Positions 63,892 to 64,000 of a stretch of DNA of 64,000 nt are shown piece by piece (position 1 is the first letter of the stretch; every line of letters starts with the position of its first letter). This DNA comes from Eudoraea chungangensis (GTDB lineage Bacteria > Bacteroidota > Bacteroidia > Flavobacteriales > Flavobacteriaceae). The position numbers were made by a program, and so were the translations under genes. The stretch spans positions 372,001 through 436,000 of the forward strand of contig NZ_JARDUB010000004.1 in NCBI RefSeq assembly GCF_029360665.1. Reading direction: 5' to 3'. The notes below the pieces were generated by a model. It did no database searches. It saw nothing but the letters and a program-made list of their open reading frames with translations, and was not told where the DNA came from.

Positions 63892-64000
63892 TGAAATTAA
63901 TGGGGACAAATAAAACAGTATTTTTTATTTTGTCGCTCCTGGTTACCATTCCAGGCTGTCAGATATACCAACCAGTTCCTGTTAGCTTAGAGGAGGCCGC
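63891..64000 (+). CDS. Small lipoprotein, tandem family member 4 (incomplete)
   Basis: The frame starts at the last base of member 3 (TAATG) and runs to the window edge. It has a signal sequence and lipobox (TIPGC, Cys23), then QIYQPVPVSLEEA, which aligns with QVYHKTSVNLEEA and QVYDKGSVSLEEA of members 3 and 2. The rest of the gene lies outside the window. Confidence 0.75.
   Translation, partial: MKLMGTNKTVFFILSLLVTIPGCQIYQPVPVSLEEA

Noticed and set aside
1-64000. tRNA, rRNA, CRISPR, insertion sequence or prophage genes
   Set aside because: I looked for TPsiC-loop-like sequence, spaced direct repeats, transposase motifs and integrase motifs and found none.

Overview
The window is 64 kb of AT-rich chromosome from a member of the Bacteroidota, very probably a marine-type Flavobacteriaceae. 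The evidence is the gene content (DUF4105, DUF2795, DUF3570/DUF4266, CCC-motif membrane proteins, a TonB-dependent receptor with a carboxypeptidase-regulatory domain, a SecA without the C-terminal zinc tail) and promoters of the Bacteroidota type (TTG, about 18-20 nt, TAnnTTTG), with few recognisable Shine-Dalgarno sites. I see no insertion sequence, phage, CRISPR array, rRNA or tRNA. It reads as ordinary core chromosome with a few accessory patches.

Layout. 1-5.4 kb: a truncated metallo-beta-lactamase-fold hydrolase divergent from an AraC-type regulator, an OmpA/helix-hairpin-helix membrane pair, the CbpA-CbpM chaperone pair and a META-domain protein. 5.4-12 kb: a large MscS-type channel, two methyltransferases in tandem and a patatin phospholipase with an outer-membrane barrel. 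12-15.3 kb: a GH109-type oxidoreductase/glycosidase followed by DinB, GNAT and methyltransferase genes. 15.3-21.4 kb: small exported proteins, an AtoE-type fatty-acid transporter overlapping an Ntn-type amide hydrolase, an SRAP DNA-protein crosslink protein and an isochorismatase-family hydrolase. 21.5-24.5 kb: a compact envelope redox cluster (thioredoxin, ApbE, DUF4266 lipoprotein, DUF3570 barrel).

24.5-27 kb: rny, a probable 6S RNA, zapA and a small coiled-coil gene, all on the minus strand. 27-35.5 kb: M23 peptidase, TonB-dependent receptor, cysteine desulfurase, a Smr-domain protein, and DUF2752 plus two CCC-motif proteins. 35.5-45.4 kb: envelope and housekeeping genes (recQ, kdsD, tatC, lptB, pssA, DUF4105, ABC-F). 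45.4-50 kb: cobalamin adenosyltransferase, DUF2795 and secA. 50-57.8 kb: a second Tat-exported Gfo/Idh/MocA protein, an orphan HisKA_2 histidine kinase, an M14 peptidase and an amidohydrolase. 58-62.4 kb: an ABC exporter pair (ybbA-ybbP-like) divergent from a tesA-like lipoprotein esterase, an order also found in E. coli.

The last 1.4 kb holds a tandem array of paralogous small lipoproteins of unknown function. The first copy is a pseudogene, the second has its C-terminus rewritten by a 25-bp tandem duplication, and the last runs off the window. The array is actively evolving and, with the ApbE/DUF4266/DUF3570 cluster and the probable 6S RNA, is the part most worth following up.

Two Tat-type signal peptides (12.0 and 50.1 kb) and a tatC gene (39 kb) fit together functionally. 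KdsD and LptB both serve LPS assembly. CbpM modulates CbpA.
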